Source: a virus. Taken from it: DNA of 64,000 nt. The DNA lies in the IMG/VR virus record IMGVR_UViG_3300048929_000179, positions 1 through 64,000 of that record; one strand, given 5' to 3'. The notes below the pieces were generated by a model that saw only the letters and a program-made list of their open reading frames with translations, was not told the DNA's origin and ran no database searches. Both the position numbers and the translations under genes were made by a program. This document shows positions 43,330 through 52,342 of this stretch, piece by piece; within the stretch, counting starts at the first letter, position 1, and every line of letters begins with the position of its first letter.

Positions 43330-43944
43330 TTAAATGATTTCATCTATACTTTTCAAAATACTATGAGCTATTCCATATTCAACCTGCTCATCTGCATCAA
43401 AGTACCAATCTTTACTCTTATTCTTGTTGAAAGTTTTCTGGTCAATGTTTGTACGCGATAATACATAATCACACATCTGCTGAATTTGCTTACGATATGT
43501 TTTCTGTGATTCCTCCACCTGTTCAAAAGTTCCCTGTACTCCGGTAGACCCGGTATGTAACATAGCCTGAGAACGAGAAAGACAATATCTGTGAGTACCC
43601 GCAAGGAATAACAGAAAACCACCAGAAAGTGCAATTCCCATATTTACGGTAACAATTGGAGTAGTAGACGCAAGCATTGTATCAACTAAACTATATGTAC
43701 TATATAAACAACCGCCAGGAGACTGAATGAAAATTTTAATTGGAGTTCTTTCTTCAATTGATTTACCCTTGTCTTCACGGTTTATATTTATAATAGATCT
43801 CTGAATCTCTAATACGCTTTCATCAATCTCATAATCAATGTAAAATGTGCGATTTTCAGCCAATCTCCAATAATTCACCATTTCTGGAGCTGGTAACTGC
43901 ATGTTTTCTAAGTTTGCTGGGAGTGTTAATAATAATTCGTCTAT
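43330..43944 (-). CDS. clpP: ClpP-like serine protease with apparent AUA start
   Basis: 204 residues if the ATA at 43944 is used, seven bases after AGAAGG (an ATT precedes it). The ATG at 43902 has no ribosome site. The ClpP core shows IKIFIQSPGGCLYSTYSLVD, the nucleophile region GIALSGGFLLFLAG (Ser in G-x-A-x-S), the His in AMLHTGSTG and an Asp in WYFDADEQVEYGI. Phage ClpPs may alter host proteolysis or cut virion proteins. It lies in an enzyme cluster with beta-CASP and phosphoesterase genes. No Clp ATPase is encoded nearby. Confidence 0.85.
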   Translation of the reverse strand: MDELLLTLPANLENMQLPAPEMVNYWRLAENRTFYIDYEIDESVLEIQRSIININREDKGKSIEERTPIKIFIQSPGGCLYSTYSLVDTMLASTTPIVTVNMGIALSGGFLLFLAGTHRYCLSRSQAMLHTGSTGVQGTFEQVEESQKTYRKQIQQMCDYVLSRTNIDQKTFNKNKSKDWYFDADEQVEYGIAHSILKSIDEII

Positions 43945-43971
43945 AATAAAACCTTCTTCCTGTAGTTTATT

Positions 43972-45408
43972 TTATAATGAGAATTTCAAACTTGAATTTG
44001 CAACGACTACTCTTGTAGATTTACACTTATTTTCTAATTCTTTTTTCAATGCAGTAGCCAATGTTTCTTTCGCTTCCTTACTTCCATGATGCAGCACAAT
44101 CTTATTGCAATTTACAGATGAATAAATATTCACTAATTGATCAAATGGAGCATGACCAGACATACTTTTTAAGCTATACGAACTACATCTGCAATTATAT
44201 TCTTTTGCGTCAATAGTAATAGTTTTTCTCTTATTGTCTTTTAACATGCTTGCAAGACTACCCTCAGTGCTAAAACCTACGAATAGGATAGTAGCATTAG
44301 GATTACAGACCAAAGACTTTAAATGATGACGTATGCGTCCCACATTACACATCCCGGCTGTACTCATGATGCAGCAAGGTTCAGTAGAAGATACCAATGC
44401 TTTGCTTGCTTCTGGTTCTTTTACAAACACCAAATTATCCCATTTAAGCATTTCATCAAATTTCTTCTTATCCTCACCTTCCAATATTTCCGCATAATCC
44501 TTGAATATTGAAATTGCAAGAGGAGAATCAATATACAACTTTGGTTGCCATGGTTCATCTTTGTAGAGTTCATACACCATTAATGCCAACTGCTGAATTC
44601 TGGACTGAGCAAATGACGGAATAAGTACCCTTCCGTTCATTTCTTTAATCTGTGTATCGATGATTGATTTTAGCTTATTCAAATCATTTTCACGCTCTTT
44701 TTTACCAGTTTTGAGATCAGGTCTATCGCCATATGTAGATTCACCAATCAGTAAATCACATGATGTCACTGGCTCAAATTTACCGACAAAATAATTATCT
44801 ATATCTTTATTTCCAATATCACCCGTATAAACGATTGTCTTTGTTAATCCACCAACCGTAATATACAAAACAATCTGGCAGCTATTAAGCAAATGGCCGC
44901 TGTGGACAAACATGAATGACAGCTCATCATCTATCGTGACTTTCTGGTTAATTGGTCGTTCAATAGTGTATTCAAGCATTGTATTTACGTCTGATATATC
45001 ATATAATGGACTATAATTCTTATTATTTTGAGTGTTTATAACGAAGATATCGCGCTCTGCAATATATGCTGAGTCACTTGCCATAGTCTTAAATACACCT
45101 TTTGAGTTCGCAGGAAGAACCGTAGCCCCTCTGAACCCATCTCTGTATAACTTTGGTACAGCAAGACAGTGATCTCCGTGTAAATGAGATATGAATACTA
45201 AATCAATATCTTTTGCTTTAAATTTCGTTGGTTTTCTATTGTTTACCAAGAAATCTTCGTATTTAGAGTTCGATTGATGTAAGCCAAAATCAAGTAACAA
45301 CCTATGATTTGGAGTCTCAACATAAACACAGCTACCCGTTACGTCTTCGCTGGCAGGTTCATCAACAAATGATACTGTAATTTTGTCTTTTTTCTTTGCG
45401 ATGGTCAA
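43972..45408 (-). CDS. MBL-fold beta-CASP nuclease (CPSF73/RNase J-like)
   Basis: 478 residues from the TTG at 45408, five bases after AAAGG; an ATC at 45402 lies eight bases after GGTGG, so the start is uncertain. The metallo-beta-lactamase motifs are intact: HLHGDHCLA, a Gly-His in VHSGHLLNSC, YTGDIGN, and then beta-CASP motifs with PSFAQSRIQQL, CIMSTAGMCNVGRIRHHLKS and SGHAPFDQL, HHG near residue 455. Such enzymes cut or trim RNA. Found next to the phage RNA polymerase, it may process phage or host transcripts. Confidence 0.8.
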   Translation of the reverse strand: MTIAKKKDKITVSFVDEPASEDVTGSCVYVETPNHRLLLDFGLHQSNSKYEDFLVNNRKPTKFKAKDIDLVFISHLHGDHCLAVPKLYRDGFRGATVLPANSKGVFKTMASDSAYIAERDIFVINTQNNKNYSPLYDISDVNTMLEYTIERPINQKVTIDDELSFMFVHSGHLLNSCQIVLYITVGGLTKTIVYTGDIGNKDIDNYFVGKFEPVTSCDLLIGESTYGDRPDLKTGKKERENDLNKLKSIIDTQIKEMNGRVLIPSFAQSRIQQLALMVYELYKDEPWQPKLYIDSPLAISIFKDYAEILEGEDKKKFDEMLKWDNLVFVKEPEASKALVSSTEPCCIMSTAGMCNVGRIRHHLKSLVCNPNATILFVGFSTEGSLASMLKDNKRKTITIDAKEYNCRCSSYSLKSMSGHAPFDQLVNIYSSVNCNKIVLHHGSKEAKETLATALKKELENKCKSTRVVVANSSLKFSL

Positions 45409-45425
45409 AACCACCTTTCTTATTA

Positions 45426-45680
45426 TTATTTCACATATTTGTCTTCAATATATCTTTTATGTCTTGTGATAGACACGCCTACATGAAACTTGTCAGTCTT
45501 TAAATATGTATCCGATTCAGACCCGTCATAATATTTGCTTTCTTTGTAATTTTTGTACGCCACCTTATCATAATATCCACATGAATGCTTACCATCTTGA
45601 TTTCCTGAGGTAGTGTGACATTCTCCAATTACATTGTTTGCCAATAATTCATTAAATGCTTTTTCGTTAATGAGTTTTAT
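45426..45680 (-). CDS. Hypothetical protein with apparent AUA start
   Basis: 84 residues if the ATA at 45680 is used: AGAAGG lies eight bases upstream, and the frame reads on as KLINEKAFNELLANNVIG. The only normal codon is a TTG at 45644 without a ribosome site. The rest contains ECHTTSGNQDGKHSCGYYDK, with a Cys/His pair that might bind zinc, and a basic end (ITRHKRYIEDKYVK). No family recognised. Confidence 0.55.
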   Translation of the reverse strand: MKLINEKAFNELLANNVIGECHTTSGNQDGKHSCGYYDKVAYKNYKESKYYDGSESDTYLKTDKFHVGVSITRHKRYIEDKYVK

Positions 45681-45912
45681 AACAGTAACCTTCTTTCATT
45701 TTATATTTCTCCCAATGGGAGAGTAGTTTAAATTTAAAATAGTCAACACTTTGCCGACTAAGGAGAGCGTCTGCGCCCAACTTAAGTAAGTCAAGCGCAA
45801 ACACATATGAAGAATGAAGTATATATCTATCATAATAAGTAAAAACACACCTATTTTAAAACATCAAAAATTCCTTGTAAAATCAAGGGTTTAAGAGGTA
45901 TTTTTGATGTTT
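45681..45912 (-). other. Intergenic region with leader hairpins
   Basis: 230 bases between the 45913 and 45426 genes. Visible are a terminator-like hairpin at 45865-45912, TTGACT boxes without clear -10 elements, and a CTCCC-ATT-GGGAG hairpin near 45705-45717. It may start a new transcript, perhaps by another polymerase, but no sigma-A promoter is convincing. Confidence 0.4.
45865..45912 (-). terminator. Large terminator-like hairpin
   Basis: CATCAAAAAT and ATTTTTGATG (10 bp) enclose an inner CCTTG/CAAGG stem; on the minus strand it starts at the stop codon region of the 45913 gene and contains ATTTTTGATGTTTT. Confidence 0.6.
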
Positions 45913-46683
45913 TTAATTTCCTAACTTTTTATAATATGACTTGTTTTGTTCGTTTTTAATATTTTTCGCACAACCACTACAATACTTACTACGATTTGAT
46001 TTTTTTCTTATAAGAATCCCACAACACACACACCTAACAAATTTGCCTTCTCCTTTATACATCATGTATTCATAACCCAATTCTCTTAAATCAGATATGT
46101 ATAATGTAACTTCTCCTTCTAGGTCAATGAAATTAACTTTGATATTTCTATTGGTGTTCTTTTTTGATATAGATATCATAGGAATCCCGCCATGCGATAG
46201 TTTTAATAATTGATTAACCAAATGAAATTTATCATCACTTCTTTTTGATCTTAATCTTGCTGTATTATAAATAAGTGATATATCAGTATTGATCCAACCG
46301 TCATTTTTTTCATATATCATATTGTAAGCCTTTGCATAGCACAACATGGTAAATAAAAATCTTTCTAATCTGGCATCTTCAACGGTTCCTATTATTTCAA
46401 TTTCTTTTTTTGTTATTGCAATCTCATCAATTTCATTTAGTTTATACTTATTTGCCTTTTTTGAAATTGATTCAATAATGTTTTCCCAAAACACCTTATT
46501 ATAATTTGGATAATTTTTAGACATAAATTCATCTAACTTACGTTCAATTTCATTTTTATTCAAATTTTCTTGATGATAATAATATTTTGCCAACAAGAAC
46601 AGGGTGGAAGAAGGCTTTCTGCCAACTTCTCCCTTATCCAATAAGTTTTTTACATATTTAACTTCATTTAAAATTAGACTCAT
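45913..46683 (-). CDS. Hypothetical protein with C-terminal zinc ribbon
   Basis: 256 residues. Residues 1-60 (YVKNLLDKGEVGRKPSSTLF) and 90-200 are helical with a possible winged-helix part. The C-terminus carries a zinc ribbon FVRCVCCGILIRKKSNRSKY, CSGC and a basic tail. The start codon overlaps the end of the RNA polymerase gene by four bases. The basic zinc ribbon and the coupling suggest a partner or accessory factor of the polymerase. No family name is recognised. Confidence 0.6.
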   Translation of the reverse strand: MSLILNEVKYVKNLLDKGEVGRKPSSTLFLLAKYYYHQENLNKNEIERKLDEFMSKNYPNYNKVFWENIIESISKKANKYKLNEIDEIAITKKEIEIIGTVEDARLERFLFTMLCYAKAYNMIYEKNDGWINTDISLIYNTARLRSKRSDDKFHLVNQLLKLSHGGIPMISISKKNTNRNIKVNFIDLEGEVTLYISDLRELGYEYMMYKGEGKFVRCVCCGILIRKKSNRSKYCSGCAKNIKNEQNKSYYKKLGN

Positions 46684-47846
46684 TCATTTTCCTCCGAATC
46701 ATCAACGTTTATCTCAACCTTTATGTCACATATATCTAATTTAAATTTCTCTCCATTAAATATAATATCTCCATCTTTTGATTTGGTCGGATAAGAAATT
46801 TTATAGTTGTTTAGTTTCAATAGGTTTTTAATAAAAGTCTTTCCACAAATATCCCATGCGAATTGTTTTGATGCATTATTTTTATAACACAATTCCAATA
46901 TGATATTACAAATTACATCTTCATCAGGGCAAGCTATATAACACATGTTTTCAAACGTGCTCCTAATGAGATATCTTTGTAATATTCTTTCGTCTGATTT
47001 TAATCTCTTACTTTTTGCTTGCAACATATATCTGGAAGAAACTAATTTATATTCTTTATATATTTGCTGAATTTTTTTATATAATTCAGGAGAATATGTT
47101 ACTCCAACACTTTTTAATATTGAATAATCAAACGTTATCTGGTCATTGATCTTTAACTTGTTGTCAAATTTTTTCTCAATCTTCCAGCAAATTCTATTCA
47201 CTACACAAGGGTTCATTCCTAGAGGAAAGTGGGTTTCATAGTAATTTAAAAACTCTTCTTCATCGCTATTTCTTTCTTTACACATTTCCAATTCCTCAAT
47301 TGACTTGTCGAACTTGATCTTACATTTTTCAGAAGTATGCTTGATATAATTCTTATACTCCTTATTGCACTGTGGATAGATATATCTCATGAAATAAGGT
47401 TTTTTATCAGCAACTATTTTTTGATTTAAAACTCTGGTTTTCTTTTCATCATTGGTTAGATCAAATGGTTCAAAAGTCCCATCTTTGTTTCGTTTACTCA
47501 ATCGATTTAAAGACCAGTCACTCCAATTACCCGGTATTGGTTTAGCGTCAATTCCTTTTGTCTTGTCAATTGCATTCTGTTGGTATAACTGCCCGCATTT
47601 AATCCTGTAATCAAGTACATTATATTCTCGGCTTCCAGCATGATATTGCGCTTGCACCTCAAACATTGAGGTTATCTTGTTGGTGGTAGACCCAACGTCG
47701 TTCCCAAAACTGTTTATGTTTGATTCGTAAAAATCATCTTCAGTAGGAATGCACTTTGGAGCCTTTCTTTGCACACACACTATCGCAGGTAATTGTTGCG
47801 TATTCCTGACTATAACGTCCATAGATGTGTTGATTACACAGTCACC
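46680..47846 (-). CDS. Phage RNA polymerase (YonO/QDE-1-type), exon 2
   Basis: 389 codons with stop. Read from 47846 the frame begins GDCVINTSMDVIVRNTQQLP, which completes the DKDGD motif when joined to exon 1. It continues with FEVQAQYHAGSREYNVLDYR and KTKGIDAKPIPGNW, sequence segments expected after the DxDGD loop in this polymerase family, and a helical C-terminal region with a Cys-containing end. Without splicing the first usable start is the ATG at 47822, which would lack the catalytic motif. Together with exon 1 the protein has 932 residues. Confidence 0.8.
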   Translation of the reverse strand, partial: GDCVINTSMDVIVRNTQQLPAIVCVQRKAPKCIPTEDDFYESNINSFGNDVGSTTNKITSMFEVQAQYHAGSREYNVLDYRIKCGQLYQQNAIDKTKGIDAKPIPGNWSDWSLNRLSKRNKDGTFEPFDLTNDEKKTRVLNQKIVADKKPYFMRYIYPQCNKEYKNYIKHTSEKCKIKFDKSIEELEMCKERNSDEEEFLNYYETHFPLGMNPCVVNRICWKIEKKFDNKLKINDQITFDYSILKSVGVTYSPELYKKIQQIYKEYKLVSSRYMLQAKSKRLKSDERILQRYLIRSTFENMCYIACPDEDVICNIILELCYKNNASKQFAWDICGKTFIKNLLKLNNYKISYPTKSKDGDIIFNGEKFKLDICDIKVEINVDDSEENE

Positions 47847-48185
47847 CTTATTTACCCTCGGTTTCCCGATATTTATTAGGGGAATAGACTATATCATACC
47901 CAATACTCCTATTACCGTCATATTGAGCCTTGGCGCTTCCACAATGGTATTTCACTCACTATGTACTCTACTCGGTTATTCACTGCGACATTTCTTCGCA
48001 ATTATCCTTTCGATAGTCGTTCCACATAAATCAAAGTTTTTTTGATTTTTAGCACGGCGATTAGGAAACTACACCCTCCCCCGTTAGCACATATTCTAGC
48101 TGTCATTTCCTACAGTTCCTATACGTAACATGCACACCCTAGATTTCTAGGTTCACCAAGTTTTACAAGGACAGATATTTATCAA
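47847..48185 (-). ncRNA. Group I self-splicing intron in the RNA polymerase gene
   Basis: 339 bases without an ORF. P1: exon AAGGAT (48186-48191) pairs with guide GTCCTT (48167-48172), giving the required U-G pair at the splice site. The P7 strands GACTATC (48012-48018) and ATAGTC (47887-47892, in GATATAGTC) are present, as in the conserved R and S elements. The last intron base is G (47847). Removal joins ATGGATAAGGAT to GGTGACTGT in frame and restores DKDGD. It has no endonuclease gene inside. Confidence 0.8.
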
Positions 48186-49817
48186 ATCCTTATCCATACC
48201 ATTCATCGCTTTATCTGACGTATCCCAACTATTAAAAATAGTAATAGTGGTCATGTATTTGTAAAAATCATTCATTTTGTCACTACTTGCGACTTCTAAT
48301 AATCTGATATTGTTGTGACAGGTCATGGGAGCGCGAAAACTAGCTATTTTATTTACCTTCACATCTATCCAGTATTTAGAATAAATTTGACCAGCTTTTA
48401 GTAAACCTGTAACTTTGAGTCCAAACATAGATTGACAAAGAGAGTATGGATCCCCACACACCAAAGAATAATTAGCCGGGACGGTTAATACCCCTACTTT
48501 TGCCTCATCTATTCTTTTGTCTATCATCTTATTTATTTGACTCTGCACATAAGGATCGTTTTTCATTCTCTCATCTATCATTAAAGCTGTTGCAAAAGAT
48601 GAGTCTAGGTGCTGAACAGTCTTACTCGTTAAGTGAGTTCCCTTTGAATACAATATTGTTTTTCTGTAATCTCCAGACAATATATCGTTTATTTCTGATA
48701 CAGTTGGAGATATCAACTCATCTAATTCTTCATCTGTAAAATTATAACTCTGCAAAAATTGGTAATTCATATTCCTTACATTTTCTAATTTTTCTTCAGC
48801 AATCTTTGTAATCGCAAAATCATAATGATTCTTCTTACAGTTATGTAAATATGTATATATCGAATGATAAGAATCCCACAGTTTGAGCATAGATTCAGTT
48901 AAAATCAATTCTATATTCTTGATATGATGCCAAGTTCCCCATACATCTTGAATATATTTTATGCTTCTATCATGTGCGAATTTTTGAAAATCGATGCAAA
49001 AAACAGCGCCCTTACAAAAACTGTTTCTTATAACACAACCTGGCAACACGTAATCTTCTCCAAGTTCTTCTCCCCAACGTCGCATTAATGAAGGCATAGC
49101 CATACCATATCCATCACTATCAATCAATTCAATTGGCTCATCTTTTTTAAATATCATTTTTGGCTGATCAACGTCAGTATCATCTAGCATAATTACATCA
49201 GAAGTAAAGTGCGTAATACTGTCATGAACGACACATATACCTTTTGGATTAGACACCGGAGTTGATGCACTACAAGTCAAAGATTTATAGGCTTCTAATT
49301 TTGCAGGAGAAAATTCTTTCGTTTCATCCCTTCCATTGTTTATACGCCGTCTAATCTCGCTTGCATGCTTTTCGCTTATAAACACAATTGTTTCGTTTTT
49401 TACCCCACCAGTTGTACCGAGTAATCTCACATATTTCACGTTATTTAATTCAAATCCATTTAAATGCAATTTTTCAAAATCTGATATTTTATCAATTACA
49501 ATGCATACATAATCTCGCTTGTATAGTAAATCATCAAGCTCACTCAAAAGCACTTTGATTTCTTTTTGTGTTTTTTTGATATCATCATCATATTTTAATT
49601 TTTTTATCTTATCTTTTAAATACTCGGTGTATATATTAGGATTTTTAATATTATTCAGTTCATCTAACCAGCGAAGCATTTGACTATCATTCAGTGAGAT
49701 AAGTTCATTATTCTCCCTCGCTTGGCTAATTGTCAAATTTAGTTTCCAGTCATTTCTTCTTAATCTAGCTGAATGAATCTTTAAAACAAATCTTGGAGAC
49801 ACTTTTGCTTTACTCAA
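48186..49817 (-). CDS. Phage RNA polymerase (YonO/QDE-1-type), exon 1
   Basis: 544 codons starting with TTG at 49817 (AGGGGG eight bases upstream). The C-terminal part of this exon carries polymerase features: VVHDSITHFTSDVIMLDDTD, GYGMAMPSLMRRWGEEL, ASFRAPMTCHNNIRLLEVAS and NSWDTSDKAMNGMDKD, which leads into the catalytic DxDGD. This is the two-barrel single-subunit polymerase type of SPbeta YonO and of eukaryotic QDE-1; YonO transcribes late phage genes. Without splicing the ORF ends at 48153 after an intron-coded tail. The N-terminal 170 residues are helical and charged. Confidence 0.8.
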
Positions 49818-51246
49818 TCAAACTTCCCCCTTTTGTAGACGCAAATACGTATCTTAACTTACAACCTATCCCATCATAATTTAATACGTTTTCATATATT
49901 TTTTTCATTGCTTTTGTTATTTTATTAATAAAAATTTTGTAAATATTTTCATATGTAAAATCAAATTTTTTATCAATAAAATCATGATATGTTATGAAAT
50001 CACGGGCAAAATTGGAGACACTACAATTTTCTTTTATACCAATTTTAAAAGTTCCTGGTGCATTGATTGTAAAATACCAAATACAATCTTCAGCCTCAAA
50101 TATTTTTGATACATCTTTTAATACTTTAAGTGATACATCTTCTATTAACTTTTGATTAATAGTAAATTCATTTCTTCGAAATATATCATTTTTAATGTCT
50201 TTTATTATTTTTAACAATTCAGATGGTCTCAAGATCCATTCCCTTTTATCATTCCATATGTAGTTATGCTGCTTATTACCATTAATATCAACATAACAAT
50301 AGTTTATCGAAATATTTTTTCTCGGCTTTATTTTGCAAATACCAAAAGTTATTCCACTTTTTGTCATATTAAATACGTTATTGTTCCAATATTCGATTGA
50401 CTCTTTATTAATAATGTCTCTAAATGTTTGATTATTTTTCTTTATACACGATTGTCTTTTTAATAAATCAAAGCAAACCTCCTTATCAAAAATATCTAGA
50501 CATTTAAAATAATCAAAGACATCTTCTTCTGATACTTCTCCATTTTTATATTTTTGCAATTCACTCCAAAACCAATCAAGTCGTTCCCACTGAATTTTAT
50601 AATTCAACTTATCTTGTCTTTTCCATTCGATCTTTCTTTTTGCAATAGTATCCTCGTAGTCTTTATGAGAATAACTTTTGATAAAACAATATCCATCGGA
50701 GTAGATAAGTTTAAATTCTGGAATATCGTTATTATGTTTTTGATTAATAAATTCTCTGGCATCCACTTCTACGACATCAGTTTCTAATTCATCCCATTTT
50801 GGAATATAATATTCCGTCTTTTTGTTTGAATATTTAATTTCAAAAAAGAATAATTTTCCTTCATCGGTATCTACAATAAGATCTGGACGATAATCACCAA
50901 AATTTGTATGCAACGTTTTCTCTGTTTGTATGTTAGACACCGTGTATAAGTTGTTGTCTATTTTAAACTTACAACCATTTTCAAACAGCCAAGTCTTACA
51001 AATGTAATGGACAAAACTTTCTTCACTACATCCACCACTCTCATGATAGAAATGAGGCTGAACCTGATATTCTTCATCTTTCTTATATGCCCTAGGTTTA
51101 ACAATCCCCTTACAACACGGACAATGGTAGACTACATCAGCTTTCACGTCAGAAATATGTATATAATTGGCTGATTCATCAAGTGAGTCCAGTCCAACGA
51201 TTAACTGTGGCAAATCTCTTAATTCAAATTCAATTTTATCGTTTAT
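49810..51246 (-). CDS. CoiA-like nuclease with apparent AUA start
   Basis: 478 residues if the ATA at 51246 is used: AGGAGG (51255-51260) lies eight bases upstream, and the frame reads NDKIEFELRDLPQLIVGLDS. The only normal codon nearby is a TTG at 51213 without a ribosome site. Residues 38-75 hold a zinc ribbon (YHCPCCKGIV, PHFYHESGGC). Residues 110-150 carry a PD-(D/E)XK nuclease core: YRPDLIVDTDEGKLFFFEIK. This is the CoiA competence-protein type. It overlaps the polymerase start by eight bases. A role in DNA uptake is unlikely in a phage; recombination or host DNA attack is possible. Confidence 0.7.
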   Translation of the reverse strand: MNDKIEFELRDLPQLIVGLDSLDESANYIHISDVKADVVYHCPCCKGIVKPRAYKKDEEYQVQPHFYHESGGCSEESFVHYICKTWLFENGCKFKIDNNLYTVSNIQTEKTLHTNFGDYRPDLIVDTDEGKLFFFEIKYSNKKTEYYIPKWDELETDVVEVDAREFINQKHNNDIPEFKLIYSDGYCFIKSYSHKDYEDTIAKRKIEWKRQDKLNYKIQWERLDWFWSELQKYKNGEVSEEDVFDYFKCLDIFDKEVCFDLLKRQSCIKKNNQTFRDIINKESIEYWNNNVFNMTKSGITFGICKIKPRKNISINYCYVDINGNKQHNYIWNDKREWILRPSELLKIIKDIKNDIFRRNEFTINQKLIEDVSLKVLKDVSKIFEAEDCIWYFTINAPGTFKIGIKENCSVSNFARDFITYHDFIDKKFDFTYENIYKIFINKITKAMKKIYENVLNYDGIGCKLRYVFASTKGGSLIE

Positions 51247-51352
51247 AATCTTTTCCTCCTAAAAATATTTGGTTGTGTTTTGTGATGGATTTATTTCTGC
51301 ATCAAAGTCTTGTTTTACGGCACGCCAATGCCTTTTATGTAATCGTTCAATT

Positions 51353-51664
51353 TTATTTCAATCTATCTTTTAATTTTTCCACGTAGCTAATGAAGTTTCC
51401 CATAGTCTTAACATCATCATTAAAATATCCATTACTAACAAGAGTTTCGAGATATCCTGCGACTTTTTCACACATAGAGGCGGAAGATGAGTTTACGATC
51501 ACATTTTCTCTGATTAGAATTCTTAAGCCAGCTTCCGTATCCTGGAGCCATAAGTCACAGTGGAATTTATTTTCATCTTCTAAGTCATTATTTACTTCTG
51601 CGATAATTGCATAATTCTCATTTATGGATACCTCTACGCTTGCCAATTTCTTATAATTCATCAT
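51353..51664 (-). CDS. Hypothetical protein
   Basis: 103 residues, start at 51664 or the next ATG, behind AAAGGAG. A beta-rich N-terminal half (VEVSINENYAIIAEVNNDLE; CDLWLQDTEAGLRILIREN) is followed by a helical C-terminal part. No family recognised. It belongs to the tightly packed small genes between the Rep-like and CoiA-like genes. Confidence 0.6.
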   Translation of the reverse strand: MMNYKKLASVEVSINENYAIIAEVNNDLEDENKFHCDLWLQDTEAGLRILIRENVIVNSSSASMCEKVAGYLETLVSNGYFNDDVKTMGNFISYVEKLKDRLK

Positions 51665-51809
51665 ATTTTTATTCTCCTTTATATTCTTTTAAAATTTGTA
51701 TCGATTTACGGTTTTAAGTAGTTAATGGTAAAATGTTCACGCCAATGTGTTTGAGCCGAAATTTATGCTTAGTTTTAATGCTCAGCTTGTAGTTTTCAAT
51801 ATGCCAGTG

Positions 51810-52115
51810 TTATTTATTAGCGATTCTATTTTTCGCAATAGTTCTCATTCTAGCAGCACGCTCAATTTTTTGTTCTTCCGATAATTCGACTTTTCGTGGG
51901 GCAGATAGCTTAAAATACTTAATAGGCGCATGACCGAAGATGCTGCCATCAGGATTTTTCACATAGTCAATGTCGTCTGGATGTTCCTCTTTCAGCTTCT
52001 TGACCTTATTGATCCACTTGCGAGCTGTGAACGTAAATGAGATTTTGCGCATGTTTGTAAGAAATTCAATACAGTTTTCGTTATTATTATCCTGGTTGTG
52101 TTCAATAGTAGTCAT
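51810..52115 (-). CDS. Hypothetical basic protein
   Basis: 101 residues from the ATG at 52115, one base after the previous gene's stop; GGGAGG lies about 11 bases upstream within that gene. The C-terminal half is basic (APRKVELSEEQKIERAARMR TIAK-like), and the middle contains FTARKWINKVKKLKEEHPDD. Possibly nucleic acid binding. Longer frames upstream overlap the 52117 gene. No family recognised. Confidence 0.55.
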   Translation of the reverse strand: MTTIEHNQDNNNENCIEFLTNMRKISFTFTARKWINKVKKLKEEHPDDIDYVKNPDGSIFGHAPIKYFKLSAPRKVELSEEQKIERAARMRTIAKNRIANK

Positions 52116-52116
52116 A

Positions 52117-52317
52117 TTATTTGTTTCCTCCCTGTGATTTATTGCGTGATTTACGGTTTCTATACTCAGTAAGTGTTGGATAAGAGTATCCATATGTACG
52201 ATATCCATAGCGATCATCTGATTCAAAATCTTTCTCTGATACAAATCCTGCGAATTCTCTGTGAAATTCCTCTCTTGATGGAACTGGGCTTGGTTTGGTT
52301 CTCTTAGTTTCTGTCAT
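52117..52317 (-). CDS. Hypothetical small Tyr/Arg-rich protein
   Basis: 66 residues from the ATG at 52317 with AAAGGAG ten bases upstream. The composition is low-complexity and disordered (DDRYGYRTYGYSYPTLTEYR). No domain is visible. It follows the Rep-like gene by 25 bases and precedes the 51810 gene. Confidence 0.55.
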   Translation of the reverse strand: MTETKRTKPSPVPSREEFHREFAGFVSEKDFESDDRYGYRTYGYSYPTLTEYRNRKSRNKSQGGNK

Positions 52318-52342
52318 TATGTAATTTTTCTCCTTTAAATTT

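Noticed and set aside
47823-48152. Frameshift or pseudogene explanation for the split RNA polymerase
   Set aside because: The gap has clear group I intron pairings and its removal restores the exact catalytic motif, so simple decay is less likely.
51259-51351. 30-codon minus-strand frame starting with ATT just after the 51353 gene
   Set aside because: Packing is suggestive (its stop lies in the next ribosome site), but there is no ribosome site of its own and no normal start; too weak to call.
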